Assembly (NCBI GenBank): GCA_947381875.1
Contig: CANCXY010000037.1
Coordinates: forward strand, 1-17,779
From: an uncultured Clostridia bacterium
GTDB taxonomy: Bacteria > Bacillota > Clostridia > Oscillospirales > Ruminococcaceae
Direction of reading: 5' to 3'
Length of the DNA: 17,779 nt
The first letter of the stretch is position 1. Each line of letters opens with the position of its first letter. A program made the translations under genes and the position numbers. Below are positions 1-6,833 of this stretch, one piece after another. The notes below the pieces were generated by a model. The model was not told the DNA's origin and did no database searches. It saw only the letters and a list, made by a program, of their open reading frames with translations.

Positions 1-811
1 AGATTTCTGTCATGGAAACCTGCCGCTGATCCGCCAGTTCCGCCACGCGCCGGATGATTATACTGTCCTGTGCGGCTGTCGCGTTATACTTGATTTTTGC
101 GTAGCTGTCCTCCGCAAGGCGTTTGGAGTTTTCGTCGGGACGCCGGGAGAGCCTGCCGCTGGCAAGCGCGCTGTAAGGGGTCATGGCGATATTGTCTTCC
201 CGGCAGAGCTTTGCCATTTCCCGTTCTTCCTCACGGAAAATCAGGTTGTAATGCCCCTGTATGGATACAAATTTTGCAAACCCTTCTTTTTCCGCGAGGG
301 CGTTTGCTTTGGCAAGCTGCCACGCATAGCAGTTGGAAATGCCAATATAGCGCGCTTTGCCGGATTTTACGGCGCTGTTCAGCCCTTCCATGATATCATA
401 CAGCGGTGTATTGTAATCCCACATATGATAGATGTACAAATCCACATAATCCATGCCGAGGTTTTGCAGGCTCCTGTCAAGCATTTTGTGGATATGCTGC
501 TGTCCTGTGATTCCAGCTTCGATTTCCTCATTGGTGCGGGGCAGGAATTTGGTTGCAATAACCACTTCATCCCTTTTGGCAAAATCCCGGATCGCCCTCC
601 CAAGGTACTGTTCGCTTGTCCCGCTCTGATAAGCGATCGCTGTATCGAAAAAATTCACGCCAAGCGCCAGCCCGCGCTGGATAATCTCGCGGGAATGCGT
701 TTCGTCGACCGTCCAGGTATGCTGTCCGTGGGCCGCGTCTCCAAACCCCATGCACCCCATACAGATCCGGGACACATTCAGGTCGGAATTTCCCAATTTT
801 ATATATTCCAT
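1..811 (-). CDS. Aldo/keto reductase, YajO-like (3' end cut by window edge)
   Basis: NAD(P)H-dependent oxidoreductase of the aldo/keto reductase superfamily; 270 codons are visible and the C-terminal strands lie outside the window. The protein begins MEYIKLGNSDLNVSRICMG, and the superfamily catalytic tetrad is complete: Asp56 and Tyr61 in the NFFDTAIAY segment, Lys88 in VVIATKF, and His129 in LYIYHMWDYNTP. The MDYVDLYIYHMWDYNTP stretch and the later YNLIFREEEREM stretch match the E. coli YajO type more than the classic YeaE/GldA-associated types, but the substrate cannot be told. The ATG at 811 has the ribosome binding site AAGGAGGAG a few bases upstream. It starts 13 bases after the end of the MerR-like gene, so the two are almost certainly one operon, and the regulator is a plausible controller of this enzyme. 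Confidence 0.9.
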   Translation of the reverse strand, partial: MEYIKLGNSDLNVSRICMGCMGFGDAAHGQHTWTVDETHSREIIQRGLALGVNFFDTAIAYQSGTSEQYLGRAIRDFAKRDEVVIATKFLPRTNEEIEAGITGQQHIHKMLDRSLQNLGMDYVDLYIYHMWDYNTPLYDIMEGLNSAVKSGKARYIGISNCYAWQLAKANALAEKEGFAKFVSIQGHYNLIFREEEREMAKLCREDNIAMTPYSALASGRLSRRPDENSKRLAEDSYAKIKYNATAAQDSIIIRRVAELADQRQVSMTEI

Positions 812-824
812 CCGTTCTCCTCCT

Positions 825-1175
825 TCATTTCAGATTGTTTCGGATTTGATGCCGCAGGTAGTCCATCCGCTCCAACTGTTTTTCCTTAAAGTGGATCTCA
901 TCCAGCGCGCTGTTGCGCAGTCGGTTCAGCATGCGCAGACGCTCGTTTTCCGTGGCGTCCCCGTCTAAAAGGAGGCGCATATACGTTTTCACTTCTTCAT
1001 TGCTGAAACCGATGTCATGCAGCGTCATGATCATGCTGAGGCGTTCCAGATCCCGATCGTCATATTGCCAATCCCCCATCACCTTTTTGACTTCACTGCA
1101 TAATCCCCAGTTCTCATATTCTTTCAGTACGCTGACAGAGATGTTGTATCTTTCGCATGCTTCGGCGGCTGTCAT
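825..1175 (-). CDS. Small MerR-like HTH transcriptional regulator
   Basis: A 116-residue regulator. Residues 1-25 form the winged-helix start (TAAEACERYNISVSVLKEYE), followed by the wing-type segment YDDRDLERLSMIMTLHDIGF typical of MerR proteins, then a charged C-terminal helix (about 75-115) of the kind that forms the dimer coiled coil. There is no effector domain and no cysteine cluster for metal binding, so it is not a classic metal sensor. The HTH is divergent from textbook MerR (LKEYENWGL in place of the usual LRYYDEIGLL). I chose the ATG at 1175, which has GGGGTGGGAG just upstream; an in-frame extension to 1232 would run through the hairpin/T-tract and has no conserved sequence. The gene is 13 bases upstream of the aldo/keto reductase and probably regulates it and itself. 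Confidence 0.8.
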   Translation of the reverse strand: MTAAEACERYNISVSVLKEYENWGLCSEVKKVMGDWQYDDRDLERLSMIMTLHDIGFSNEEVKTYMRLLLDGDATENERLRMLNRLRNSALDEIHFKEKQLERMDYLRHQIRNNLK

Positions 1176-1201
1176 TCTCCCACCCCTATGTTTTGGGTTT
1201 G

Positions 1202-1236
1202 AAAAAAATATAGATGCTCCTTTCCGGAACATCTAT
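1202..1236 (-). terminator. Intrinsic terminator after the LysR gene
   Basis: Arms 1226-1236 and 1210-1220 are complementary over 11 positions with one G-U wobble in the minus-strand RNA, separated by 5 bases. In the minus direction they are followed by a run of seven T (1208-1202). It lies about 50 bases downstream of the LysR stop codon. The same dyad could alternatively serve as a MerR-type operator. Confidence 0.65.
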
Positions 1237-1237
1237 G

Positions 1238-1267
1238 ATTGTAAACCATACGGCGAGAAATGTCCAA
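1238..1267 (-). promoter_or_regulatory. Predicted promoter for the merR-like/aldo-keto reductase operon
   Basis: On the minus strand: TTGGAC (1262-1267), an 18-base spacer, and TACAAT (1238-1243). The start point would fall at about 1229-1232, inside the first arm of the hairpin at 1210-1236. Found by eye, not tested. Confidence 0.45.
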
Positions 1268-1283
1268 TACCCATATGGAATGA

Positions 1284-2159
1284 TTAGAAATGCTGTTTGA
1301 ACATTTCTTTTAAATGCTCGATAAAGGTTTCTGTAGCCCGTGGGAAGGGCTGCATTTTTTTCCACACAAGGACAGTGCCGGATTCTAACTTCGGGGAAAG
1401 GGGGATATATTTCAGCCCTTCATATTGGGGGTCTAACCGAATGGAAATAACGCACCCTACACCATTGCGCGCGAGGATGGCGATATTATGAAGCAGATTG
1501 CCGCTGGCCGCAATGTTGTTTTCGTTCGCATATTTCCCCAGCCAGGAAAAGATATGGGCCTGGGCCAGCTCCCGCCGGGTAAAGATGAGAGGGACGTTTT
1601 CAAAGTCCGCCGGTGTCAAAACGGCTTTTTCCGCAAGCGGGGAGTGTGTGCTGACAAGGGCGTACCATTCTTCTGTAATATTGGTGCGCACAAAATCATA
1701 TTTGCTGATATCCACAGGCTCCAGCAATAACCCGATATCTAAAAGCCCCCGGTCAATCCGCTCTTTAATATCATCGGAATCCCCACTATAGATTTCAAAC
1801 GTGACGCCCGGATACTTTTCCCGGAAGGAAGCGATTGCCTCCGAAAGGAACTGCATGCTTTTCAGCTCGCCGCTGCCGATAGACACCACGCCGCTGATCT
1901 CGCCGCGGTGGGAAAAGTCCCTTTTTGTTTTTTCGGCAAGCGATACAAGCTCCTGTGCGCGGCGTTTGAGCAGCATGCCGTCATCCGTGAGGATGATATG
2001 ATGATTGCTGCGCTGGAACAGTTTTACGCCGAGTTCTTCTTCTAACTGCGCAATCTGACGGGAAAGGGTCGGCTGTGTGACATGGAGCAGCTCGGCCGCC
2101 CTGGTGATATTTTCTTCCCGCGCCGCCATAAGAAAATAGTTGAGTACCCGTAATTCCGT
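1284..2159 (-). CDS. LysR-type transcriptional regulator, apparent non-AUG start
   Basis: LysR-family regulator of about 291 residues, the normal family length. The N-terminal winged HTH is complete: ELRVLNYFLMAAREENITRA followed by AELLHVTQPTLSRQIAQLEEELG, up to about residue 60. The remainder is a type-2 periplasmic-binding-like effector domain (about 90-291) with GVVSIGSGELKSMQ at its first strand. LysR homologues start at the Met that precedes ELRVLNYF; here that codon is ACG (2157-2159), with no ATG, GTG or TTG nearby. It lies 6 bases after a GGAAGGGGGG ribosome binding site and about 20 bases after a good promoter. The only canonical in-frame alternative, a TTG at 2291, lies upstream of that promoter and in the tail of another gene's terminator. 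An ATT at 2165 is a second possible start. The target is unknown; its same-strand neighbours are the merR-like/reductase pair. Confidence 0.85.
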   Translation of the reverse strand, partial: TELRVLNYFLMAAREENITRAAELLHVTQPTLSRQIAQLEEELGVKLFQRSNHHIILTDDGMLLKRRAQELVSLAEKTKRDFSHRGEISGVVSIGSGELKSMQFLSEAIASFREKYPGVTFEIYSGDSDDIKERIDRGLLDIGLLLEPVDISKYDFVRTNITEEWYALVSTHSPLAEKAVLTPADFENVPLIFTRRELAQAHIFSWLGKYANENNIAASGNLLHNIAILARNGVGCVISIRLDPQYEGLKYIPLSPKLESGTVLVWKKMQPFPRATETFIEHLKEMFKQHF

Positions 2160-2186
2160 AGAAATCCCCCCTTCCTGTATGTAGAT

Positions 2187-2215
2187 AGTATAGCACAGAG
2201 GAAGGCGCGGCGCAA
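2187..2215 (-). promoter_or_regulatory. Predicted promoter of the LysR gene
   Basis: On the minus strand: TTGCGC (2210-2215), a 17-base spacer, and TATACT (2187-2192). The predicted transcript starts near 2180, leaving a leader of about 20 bases that is almost entirely ribosome binding site. This position argues against the long in-frame N-terminal extension to 2291. Confidence 0.6.
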
Positions 2216-2280
2216 CATTTCTGGATGGGCGGAACGGAAAGCGCTGTGCGGAGCGGCGAAGGTGTTCCCGCTTTTGCCTT

Positions 2281-2328
2281 TGAACACACAACTAACAGAA
2301 GCTGCCCTCCATGGGGCAGCTTCTGTTA
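2281..2328 (-). terminator. Terminator of the sugar-utilisation operon
   Basis: A perfect 15-base inverted repeat (2293-2307 and 2314-2328) with a 6-base loop lies 92 bases downstream of the DUF5107 stop codon. In the minus direction it is followed by a moderately T/G-rich tail (2292-2281) rather than a pure T run. On the plus strand it is followed by CTTTT and a later T6, but no plus-strand gene ends here. The stretch 2329-2420 shows nothing else. Confidence 0.65.
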
Positions 2329-2420
2329 CTTTTCCACCGTTTTTTGCAGTCACATTTTTTGCAGGAGTTAGGATAAGCGATCTGCCCCACAGCCCGCGCT
2401 GCTCAGCCTAAATAAGGCAA

Positions 2421-5400
2421 TCAAAGCATCTCATAGCACACACGGGCCAGGTAATCCGTGGACCGTACCGCGAGCGCCTCGCCGAAATACAGCTTGGCCT
2501 TGCCCGCGTCGTGCAACCCCAGAGCGGCAAGCCCCGTCAGGAAATACGCCAGGGCGCGGTCTATCTTGGCGGTGTCGTGTTCAAACGGAAGCGTTGTGAC
2601 TAACGATTTTGTAAAATACGGGTATCGCCCGCCGTTTTCGATCAGGTGCGCGGCGCTGTCCAGCATCCGCCTGTAGCATGTTTCCGCTTCTTTCGGTCTG
2701 CCCAGCTTTTCCAGGCTTTTGCCCGCATAGTATCCCATAGCGGGCGCGGCGCAGGTATCGGACGCCGCCTTTTCAAATGCCGCTTTCGCTTTGTCAGCCG
2801 CCCCCATGGCTTCCCACGCAAGCCCTTTATGGTACTCTAAATGGGCGATGGCGGGCGTGGTGGGCGATTTCTGCATATTGAAGTTTTCCGGGTACTTATC
2901 GCAGTCTGTCAGTTCGCGCAGCGCCCGGTCCGGGTCGCCCTGTTCGAGCGCCTGCCGCGCCAGCAGGATGGATACGTCGTTGAAAGTGTTTATGACAACG
3001 CCCTCGCCGCCCTCATAGGGATGGAAAGTCCGCTCCAGCAGCAGCCGCTTTGCTTCGGCATACCGGCCCGCCTCGATCAGTGTCGTCACATATTTTACAT
3101 AGGTGTCGTCGTGCCCGCGCGTCAACTGCGGGTATTGCTCAAACAATGCTAACCGCTGCGCGAGGGGCGCGTCCGTCGCGCGCAGGTATTGTATTAGCTC
3201 AAAGAACACGCGCGTGTCTGTCTTGTCCATATCAAAGGCGGTGCGAATCAGCGTGCCCGCCTCCTCGCGGCGTCCCAACTTGTCAAAGTAGGCGATCGCC
3301 AGGTTCCGGTACGCGGTGGGGAAGGACGCGCCGTTTTGCACGGAGGCTTCAAACGCGCGCACGGCCTGCGGCGCATTTTTCGCGCCGTAGTAGATATTTC
3401 CCAACAGGTACGGCGCGACCGCGTCGCGCGGGTTCTTGCGCATGGCATGTTGCAGGACAGGGATAGAGTCCAGCCGCGCGTGCAGGCACCCGACCGGCGA
3501 GCGCCGCGCCGCCTGCTCCAAAAGAAGGTTTTCTTCTTCCGCGCAGCCGCACAGCCCTTCATAGTACGCCGCGTAGTAATCTACGATCACCGGCCCCTGC
3601 ACTGCCCGCAGGACATCGGCGGCCTCGCGGGTAAAGCCCGCGGCGGCGTAGTCAATGGCGATATCAAGGCGGTATTCCCAGGCGCGCGCCAGCATTCTGT
3701 CAAGCGTCTCATCAGCGGAGGGCTGCCCCATTGCCTTCCTCAACAGGACGCGCTCGTACCGCGCGGTAAAGTCTAATTTGTCAACGTCGAGGATTTTATC
3801 CAGCACGGCAGCGGCTTCGTCAAACCGGCCCAGGCGGCGCAGTACAGCGGCTTGCAGCTTCATGGCTTTCCAGTTTGCGCCGTTTGCGTACAGGGCCTCC
3901 TCTAAGTGTGCCAGCGCCAGCGTATAATCCCCGCGCTTGCAGTCGATTTCGGCAAGGGAGAAGTAGCCGGACGATTTGTTGGCAAAGCCCCAGATCGCTT
4001 TGAACAGGTTTTCATATGCCTCATCGTCGCGCCCCATCAGCTTTTGCAGCACGCCTAAACTGTAGTACGGTTCGGTGTCGTAGGGGTGCGGGTTGCGCTG
4101 TGTGGAAATGGCAATGGCCTTGGCGAAATACTGCTCGGCTTCCTCAAAGCGGCCCCGTTCCATCAGCAGCTTGCCCATCAGATGGTTCAGGTTCACATGG
4201 TTTTTGTTGATGTCCAGGCCGCGCCGCACATAGTCCATCGGGTCATAGTAGGGGTGGCGGTACTGGTACAGGTGCAGCGCGTGATAGTAGATTTCCTCCG
4301 CGTCATCCATATTCGTCTCAGGCGGCGTCTCAGTCAGGGGCGGCGGGACTTCGCTGCCGTGGTAATCCTCCGGCTGATAGGAGACAAGCGCCGTGCCGTC
4401 CGCCGCGTACAGCGTGATGCAGTATGCGTGCGGCTTTGCGTCCACGGCCTGGCAGGTGTCCCGGAAGGGGGCGTCGGGCGCGATATCCGCTGTTTTGTCG
4501 TACAGCACATCCCCTTTGCAGGTGACGACCACGCGGCATTTTTCCCGCCGCTCCGTCGTGTTGAGCGCAAAGCGGACAATGCCGTCCTCAATCGCAAAGC
4601 CGATGGCGCCGTTGATGTTGGCGCTTTTCACCTCGCCGATCCCGCGGATGGGGTACCAGAACTGCTCGGCGGTCTTATACTCATAGGGCATGATCCATCC
4701 GAAATCCGGCTGGTTGCAGGTGTAGACGCCCGTCATCAGCTCTACATAAGGGCCGTCGTCGTCCGAGAGGTTCTTGAACCATGCGCTGCTGAAATCCGAC
4801 ACGCCCCATGTAAACATTTTCTTGCCGGGGCTGATATGCCTGTCCGCGATATGCACGATGCCGCTGTCCCTGCCGAAATCGTAGCCGGACAAAAAGTCGT
4901 AGCGGGAACCATAGGTGAAGAAGCTGTCCGGGGCGGGTACGTTGGGGAAATGCCGCACGTCGGTGCCGCTGCCATAATCCACCACGTTTTTATACAGGCC
5001 GTTGAGGACAGGGAATTTCGAGGTCGACGCCCACGCATGGCCGGACGCCCAGTGGATGTCCTCAGGGAACACGGCCATCCAGTCCTTGTTGACGGCCACC
5101 GCCAGATTGGCCCACCACATGAACGTCTGCGGATAGGGCGTGCGGTTAAAAAAGCGTATCTTCGCCTGGATATAGCTTTTGCCGGGGTATACTGTGACGC
5201 CCACCATCGCTTTGGTGCGGTTCAGCGGCTCTACCTCGCCCATCCACACGGTCTTGCTGCCGTCGGGGTTCGTCTCCGTGAACCAGTCCACGGGCTTAAA
5301 TGTGGTGGGGCGATGGTGCTGCGGCCAGTTGAATTCTATCCCGCCGGAGATCCACGGGCCGCACAGGCCGATCTGCTGGGGCTTGATCTTCCGGTTTTTG

Positions 5401-5681
5401 TAGATGAAATCATACTGGTTGGTTTTGTCAAGCGCGGAATAGATACGCCCGCCCAGTTCCGGCAGAAGCGTCACGTCGATAAATTCATTTTCCAGGCGCA
5501 GTGCGTTGTAGGTCACGTCCGTGGCGGTATCGCTCAGCTTGTCGCAGATGGGCATGGGGAATACCTTCCCTGTTGCGCCCTGATGGTTCCTGCACTCATA
5601 AAAAATGGGGTTTTTCTCATCCGGGTACGGGGCATAGGTCGGGATGACCTTCTCCTCCCGGACACACATGACTTCTTTCAT
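2421..5681 (-). CDS. DUF5107 domain protein with C-terminal TPR array
   Basis: A 1086-residue protein without signal peptide or membrane segment, so cytoplasmic. The N-terminal part (about 10-330) matches the DUF5107 family: ELGGRIYSALDKTN near residue 75-88, then GPWISGGIEFNWPQHHRPT near 108-126, a Trp-rich WWANLAVAVN and a PDFGWIMPYEY stretch. A beta-rich linker follows to about 445, and from there to the C terminus are helical tetratricopeptide-type repeats (for example LLMERGRFEEAEQYFAKAIA and HLEEALYANGANWKAMKLQ). DUF5107 has a beta-sandwich resembling aldose-mutarotase-like carbohydrate-binding folds and often sits in sugar-utilisation loci; I know of no firmly assigned activity. The ATG at 5681 has AAGGAGA 6 bases upstream and is preferred to the ATG at 5705. 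It is the last gene of the operon, so it probably acts on imported sugar, with the TPR array organising an assembly or binding a partner. Confidence 0.88.
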   Translation of the reverse strand: MKEVMCVREEKVIPTYAPYPDEKNPIFYECRNHQGATGKVFPMPICDKLSDTATDVTYNALRLENEFIDVTLLPELGGRIYSALDKTNQYDFIYKNRKIKPQQIGLCGPWISGGIEFNWPQHHRPTTFKPVDWFTETNPDGSKTVWMGEVEPLNRTKAMVGVTVYPGKSYIQAKIRFFNRTPYPQTFMWWANLAVAVNKDWMAVFPEDIHWASGHAWASTSKFPVLNGLYKNVVDYGSGTDVRHFPNVPAPDSFFTYGSRYDFLSGYDFGRDSGIVHIADRHISPGKKMFTWGVSDFSSAWFKNLSDDDGPYVELMTGVYTCNQPDFGWIMPYEYKTAEQFWYPIRGIGEVKSANINGAIGFAIEDGIVRFALNTTERREKCRVVVTCKGDVLYDKTADIAPDAPFRDTCQAVDAKPHAYCITLYAADGTALVSYQPEDYHGSEVPPPLTETPPETNMDDAEEIYYHALHLYQYRHPYYDPMDYVRRGLDINKNHVNLNHLMGKLLMERGRFEEAEQYFAKAIAISTQRNPHPYDTEPYYSLGVLQKLMGRDDEAYENLFKAIWGFANKSSGYFSLAEIDCKRGDYTLALAHLEEALYANGANWKAMKLQAAVLRRLGRFDEAAAVLDKILDVDKLDFTARYERVLLRKAMGQPSADETLDRMLARAWEYRLDIAIDYAAAGFTREAADVLRAVQGPVIVDYYAAYYEGLCGCAEEENLLLEQAARRSPVGCLHARLDSIPVLQHAMRKNPRDAVAPYLLGNIYYGAKNAPQAVRAFEASVQNGASFPTAYRNLAIAYFDKLGRREEAGTLIRTAFDMDKTDTRVFFELIQYLRATDAPLAQRLALFEQYPQLTRGHDDTYVKYVTTLIEAGRYAEAKRLLLERTFHPYEGGEGVVINTFNDVSILLARQALEQGDPDRALRELTDCDKYPENFNMQKSPTTPAIAHLEYHKGLAWEAMGAADKAKAAFEKAASDTCAAPAMGYYAGKSLEKLGRPKEAETCYRRMLDSAAHLIENGGRYPYFTKSLVTTLPFEHDTAKIDRALAYFLTGLAALGLHDAGKAKLYFGEALAVRSTDYLARVCYEML

Positions 5682-5705
5682 AACGTCTCCTTTTCCATGT
5701 ATCAT

Positions 5706-5738
5706 GTTGTTTCCCCGCCCGCAGGGCGGGGAAACAAC
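5706..5738. repeat. GC-rich hairpin repeat, copy 1 (REP-like)
   Basis: A perfect 15-base inverted repeat (5706-5720 and 5724-5738) with a 3-base loop, between the glycosidase and DUF5107 genes. The core CCCCGCCC/GGGCGGGG is shared with the hairpin at 8583-8617, while the outer arms differ but stay self-complementary. No T tract follows on the minus strand, so it is more likely an mRNA-stabilising or processing element than a terminator. It ends 25 bases before the DUF5107 start codon. Confidence 0.7.
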
Positions 5739-5756
5739 GGAAATTCCTGCTCGTTT

Positions 5757-6809
5757 TCAGGTGGTTTCACAATAGCGCCGCACCATCTTCTGGAATACAT
5801 GATAGGCGGGCTTCGGGTTCCCGGTGCGGTCCAGCATCCCCCAGCCGCACTCATGCGGGCAGTTTTCCCGGCCGCAGAAGCACACGGGGTCATCCTGCCA
5901 GTCGTACTGGAAAAAGCCGATCACTTTGTCGTTTTCAAAAAACAACTTCATAGCTTCTTCAAAATATTCCGCCTGGATCTGTTCGTTGTGCGCGCCTTTC
6001 CACGCATACGCCCACGCGCCGCGCGCGCAGACGGGGAACTCGCCGTCCTCGTTCGGCGCTTTGTTCGGCTCCGGACCCCATCCGTCCGTCAGGTACGCGC
6101 CGATGGAAGAATAGCCCCACTCGGCGATCAGGATCGGGCGTTTGGTGATGGCATGGATACGGTCGATGGTGTCCGTCCAGTCATACGGCGTGCCGGGGTG
6201 GTGCGAACCGAAGTAATAGTCCACGCCTGCCCAGTCGAAGTACACGTCGCTTGATTTGCTGTAAAGCTGTTCATAAAAATAGGTCGATTCCGGGTTCGTC
6301 ATGCAGGAAGTGTTGATATACACCGCCGCGCCGGGGTTGGCCCGTTTGATGCCCCGTGCCGTCTTATACATGAACCGGCACGCCTGTTCAGGCGTCATCT
6401 CGCCGCGGAAGCGTGTGATGTCCATTTCGTTCGCGATTTGGAACGAATCGACTTTCCCTTTCAGCTCCCCCGCCGCGAAGGCAAAGCCCTCCTCAATGGC
6501 GTCGTAAAACCCGTCGCTGTCAATACCGCCCAGCCAATCGGGGATAAAGCGCTGGAACACGAGCGCGCGGGATGACTTTGACGCATACATCATGCCGTAG
6601 CTCATGGTGACGCCCGTGACCTGAAAGCCGTTTTCACGCCAGAAGTCGATCTTCTTCTTACACGCGATATACTTGTCCGCCAGAACTGTGCGGGAGGCGT
6701 CGGCAAAGGGGTAGGGGATCATGGCCCGGACCCACTCGATGCCCGCCGCGTGCATCAGCGCCACATCAGGGTTGGGCTGGAGGCAGCTTACTCCGATCAT
6801 TTTCTTCAT
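5757..6809 (-). CDS. Putative clan GH-A-like TIM-barrel glycoside hydrolase
   Basis: A 350-residue protein without signal peptide, so probably acting in the cytoplasm on imported oligosaccharide. It reads as a (beta/alpha)8 retaining glycosidase. An Asn-Glu pair at about 127-128 (QIANEMD) is the expected acid/base site at the end of strand 4, and Glu230 in LIAEWGYSS is the expected nucleophile at the end of strand 7. Aromatic VDYYFGSHH near 196-204 fits strand 6. I cannot place it in a named GH family; GH5-, GH39- and GH53-like barrels are all possible. Unusual is a cysteine cluster near the C terminus with spacing C-x-C-x4-C-x3-C (310, 312, 317, 321), which looks like a zinc site next to the barrel. 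The ATG at 6809 follows TGAGGTG by 6 bases; a GTG at 6818 overlaps that site. It lies 24 bases after the binding-protein gene. Confidence 0.8.
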   Translation of the reverse strand: MKKMIGVSCLQPNPDVALMHAAGIEWVRAMIPYPFADASRTVLADKYIACKKKIDFWRENGFQVTGVTMSYGMMYASKSSRALVFQRFIPDWLGGIDSDGFYDAIEEGFAFAAGELKGKVDSFQIANEMDITRFRGEMTPEQACRFMYKTARGIKRANPGAAVYINTSCMTNPESTYFYEQLYSKSSDVYFDWAGVDYYFGSHHPGTPYDWTDTIDRIHAITKRPILIAEWGYSSIGAYLTDGWGPEPNKAPNEDGEFPVCARGAWAYAWKGAHNEQIQAEYFEEAMKLFFENDKVIGFFQYDWQDDPVCFCGRENCPHECGWGMLDRTGNPKPAYHVFQKMVRRYCETT

Positions 6810-6833
6810 ATTGTTCACCTCACGCGCATGCGC

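Noticed and set aside
251..889. A 212-codon plus-strand frame across the reductase gene
   Set aside because: It is antisense to an aldo/keto reductase with all catalytic residues; no domain and no ribosome binding site.
2160..2291. A 44-residue N-terminal extension of the LysR protein from a TTG at 2291
   Set aside because: It lies upstream of the predicted promoter, overlaps the tail of the operon terminator, and would add a basic extension that the family lacks.
4086..6254. A 722-codon open frame on the plus strand, antisense to the DUF5107 and glycosidase genes
   Set aside because: It spans two well-supported genes and their intergenic hairpin, its translation has no recognisable domain, and its openness is explained by the GC-rich codon usage of the opposite strand.
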